Source of the DNA: Bermanella sp051277445
GTDB taxonomy: Bacteria; Pseudomonadota; Gammaproteobacteria; Pseudomonadales; Oceanobacteraceae
DNA: 8,100 bases
Assembly (NCBI GenBank): GCA_051277445.1
Contig: JBNMQC010000110.1
Span: 1 to 8,100 of the forward strand
Direction: 5' to 3'
The notes beneath the pieces are model-generated. The model saw nothing but the letters and a program-made list of their open reading frames with translations. It made no database searches and was not told the origin of the DNA. Below are positions 6,464 to 8,100 of this stretch, in pieces (positions within the stretch are counted from its first letter, which is position 1; each line of letters begins with the position of its first letter). The position numbers and the translations under genes are program-made.

Positions 6464-7276
6464 ATGGTCATTAAAGGTTCAGGTTTAGGGTTGCGCAGGG
6501 GTATGTTGGATGAAATGTCCAAATTAACGGCGCAGCAGGTGGATTTTTTTGAAGTAGCCCCTGAAAACTGGATTGGCCTTGGTGGCCGTTTTGGTAAAGC
6601 GTTCAGAGAGTTAACTGAACGCTTTCCTTTTGCCTGTCATGGGTTATCGCTTTCCATTGGCAGTTCTGACCCGCTAGATACGGATTTTGTAAACGCCGTA
6701 AAAACATTTTTAGACACACATCAAATAGAAACCTACAGCGAACACCTTAGTTACTGCAGCCATCAAGGTCACATGTATGACCTGTTACCCATTCCGTTCA
6801 CCATGGACGCCATTAAGCATGTGGTTTCACGTATTGAACAGGTTCAGGATATTCTGCAGCGCCCATTGATTCTTGAAAATGTGTCCACCTATGCCAAGTT
6901 TGGTGACATGAGTGAGTTAGAGTTTACTCAAGAAGTACTGGCGCGTTCTGGCTGCAAGCTGTTACTTGATGTCAATAATGTCTATGTAAATAGCATTAAC
7001 CATGATTATGATGCGAAACAATTTATCCAGTCATTGCCATCGAAGGCCGTGGAATATATTCATATCGCAGGCCATTATGATGAGGCTGATGATTTAAAAG
7101 TCGATACTCACGGTGCACCCGTGAAAGAGGATGTTTGGCAATTATTGCAACTGGCTTATGATCACCACGGTGTGAAACCCACCTTATTAGAGCGGGACTT
7201 TAATTTTCCGCCTATGGATGAGCTACTTGCCGAAGTAAATCAGATTAAAGCCTTGCAAGAGGTCGCTTATGCCTGA
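6464..7276 (+). CDS. hvfB: MNIO-family (DUF692) multinuclear iron oxidase HvfB, peptide-modifying enzyme
   Basis: A 270-residue TIM-barrel enzyme of the DUF692/MNIO family, close to the usual length. These enzymes use a cluster of two or three iron ions and O2 to rearrange Cys residues in precursor peptides (MbnB, TglH and HvfB are studied members). Conserved blocks are GLGLR (7-11), FFEVAPENW (28-36), CHGLSLSIGS (58-67), YSEHLSY (91-97), DLLPIPFT (106-113), LENVSTYA (137-144), LLLDVNNVYVN (166-176), HIAGH (200-204), DTHGAPV (214-220) and LLERDFNFP (241-249). Candidate metal ligands are His59, His94, Glu138, Asp169, His200, His216 and Glu243; exact roles are not assigned. ATG 6464 is preceded by AAGGA with a 6-base gap, 19 bases after hvfA. 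Its end overlaps hvfC by 8 bases, which suggests coupled translation and matches the need for an HvfB-HvfC complex. It should act in the cytoplasm on HvfA before export. Confidence 0.93.
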   Translation: MVIKGSGLGLRRGMLDEMSKLTAQQVDFFEVAPENWIGLGGRFGKAFRELTERFPFACHGLSLSIGSSDPLDTDFVNAVKTFLDTHQIETYSEHLSYCSHQGHMYDLLPIPFTMDAIKHVVSRIEQVQDILQRPLILENVSTYAKFGDMSELEFTQEVLARSGCKLLLDVNNVYVNSINHDYDAKQFIQSLPSKAVEYIHIAGHYDEADDLKVDTHGAPVKEDVWQLLQLAYDHHGVKPTLLERDFNFPPMDELLAEVNQIKALQEVAYA

Positions 7277-8009
7277 TCAGGACTTTAAAGCGTTACAGCA
7301 GACGCTCACCTCCCTCATCCGATCACAAGATGCTGTCTCAATTTCAGGGGTTGAAGATAGGCGTCTAAATATTTATCGCGAATTGTTTTATAACAATATT
7401 GAAAGCTTTGTCAGTGGCACTTTTCCGGTATTAAAAGAATGCCTTTCAGCGGATACATGGGATCGCTTAGTACGTGCTTTTTTCATGCGGCATCAATGTG
7501 ATACGCCGTATTTCTTAGAAATCAGTGAAGAATTTCTGCATTTTTTACAAGAGCATACTGATCCAAGTATCGCGTTACCTGATTACGCTTACTCCCTGGC
7601 CCATTGGGAATGGATGGAATTATTTGCCGATGCGTTTGTTGAAAAACACATGCCAGCCAAGAGCAGTATTGATTTACAGGCCGATGTACTGACAACCGAA
7701 GAATGTGCCTGGCTACAAGCTTATGAATACCCTGTTCATACTATTGAACCAGGTGAAGAGGTAGAACCTAAAGCGACGTTTTTATTGATTTACCGCGATA
7801 TGCATATGTCAGTGGGTTTTATTGAGTTAACCCCATTGAGTTATCTCTTATTTGAATCACTTCAAAACAACTCAAACCAAACCATAGAGCAAATGGTGCA
7901 GAATATCGCAGCCAGTCATAACATGCCTGTGGCGCAATTACTGCCCGGTGCATTAGACACCATTGGCAGCTGGGTCGATCTTAAACTCATCAAAAGTCTG
8001 AGCGAATAA
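7269..8009 (+). CDS. hvfC: HvfC partner protein of the MNIO enzyme (DUF2063-type N-terminal domain)
   Basis: A 246-residue soluble protein with no signal peptide or membrane segment. The N-terminal half has the DUF2063 pattern (RRLNIYRELFYNNIESFV around residues 31-48, then TFPVLKECL and YFLEISEEFLHFL), often annotated as a putative DNA-binding domain. The C-terminal part (from about 155) is a small alpha/beta domain with the family-like segment MSVGFIELTPLSYLLFESL. In characterised MNIO systems this partner binds the precursor peptide and presents it to the oxidase, so the DNA-binding label is probably misleading here. The ATG lies inside the end of hvfB, with AAGAGG (7257-7262) 6 bases upstream. 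The next frame begins 3 bases after its stop. The family call is strong; the role is transferred from relatives. Confidence 0.88.
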   Translation: MPDQDFKALQQTLTSLIRSQDAVSISGVEDRRLNIYRELFYNNIESFVSGTFPVLKECLSADTWDRLVRAFFMRHQCDTPYFLEISEEFLHFLQEHTDPSIALPDYAYSLAHWEWMELFADAFVEKHMPAKSSIDLQADVLTTEECAWLQAYEYPVHTIEPGEEVEPKATFLLIYRDMHMSVGFIELTPLSYLLFESLQNNSNQTIEQMVQNIAASHNMPVAQLLPGALDTIGSWVDLKLIKSLSE

Positions 8010-8012
8010 TCC

Positions 8013-8100
8013 ATGATGTACCTCATTAAGCAAGTCTCATCCTTTTCCGAGTCGCTTGAAAAACTCGATTTTCTGCCGCTACTGGCGTTGTGATTATATC
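8013..8100 (+). pseudogene. hvfD: Start of a probable DoxX-type membrane protein (HvfD), interrupted by TGA at 8091; runs off the window
   Basis: An ATG 3 bases after the hvfC stop opens a 26-codon frame, MMYLIKQVSSF then SESLEKLDFLPLLAL, ended by TGA at 8091-8093. The next codons in the same frame read Leu-Tyr. DoxX-type HvfD proteins typically begin with a short amphipathic stretch and then a first membrane helix starting with a Leu-Leu-x-Leu-Arg-Leu-Tyr-Leu pattern, so the TGA sits where Arg is expected, one C-to-T change from CGA. I infer a nonsense mutation or a base-call error in the fourth gene of the operon. The window ends 7 bases later, so the family assignment rests on position and a short match only. 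A start further downstream cannot be excluded. Confidence 0.5.

Noticed and set aside
8091..8093. TGA in hvfD considered as a selenocysteine or recoded codon.
   Set aside because: The family has Arg, not Cys, at this place. TGA also serves as an ordinary stop for hvfB, and sequence beyond 8100 that could hold a recoding element is not available.

Overview
The window looks like chromosomal DNA of a marine-type gammaproteobacterium, somewhere near Oceanospirillales or Pseudomonadales. The evidence is moderate base composition, a gammaproteobacterial HrpA that follows the E. coli protein end to end, and a fadD - hrpA - KASIII-like neighbourhood that recalls Pseudomonas. This placement is inference; there is no rRNA or other marker gene. 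All supported genes are on the + strand.

Region 1 (1-4612): the 3' part of a fadD-type long-chain acyl-CoA synthetase gene, closed by a compact rho-independent terminator. The complete gene for the DEAH-box RNA helicase HrpA follows at once. The junction is very tight. A perfect TATAAT box lies just before the terminator hairpin, and the 3' arm of the hairpin contains an AGGAGG sequence, so the fadD terminator and the hrpA promoter and leader appear to share the same bases.

Region 2 (4613-6022): a 231-base intergenic stretch with a perfect 16-bp palindrome next to promoter-like boxes, then a 373-residue beta-ketoacyl-ACP synthase III-like gene with an intact Cys-His-Asn triad and a strong terminator. 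With fadD nearby, a role in feeding acyl-CoA units into fatty acid synthesis is plausible.

Region 3 (6023-8100): the most interesting part, a RiPP-type copper-binding peptide operon of the HvfABC(D)/bufferin kind. It encodes a secreted 108-residue precursor with four EGKCGEGKCG doublets (8 Cys), a DUF692/MNIO multinuclear iron oxidase, its DUF2063-type partner protein, and the first 26 codons of what looks like the DoxX-type membrane protein HvfD. In this sequence the hvfD frame is interrupted by TGA exactly where the family has Arg in a Leu-Arg-Leu-Tyr motif. The genes are close-packed (19-base gap, 8-base overlap, 3-base gap) and preceded by a possible ECF-sigma promoter. From known relatives, MNIO plus partner would modify the Cys residues in the cytoplasm before the peptide is exported to bind copper.
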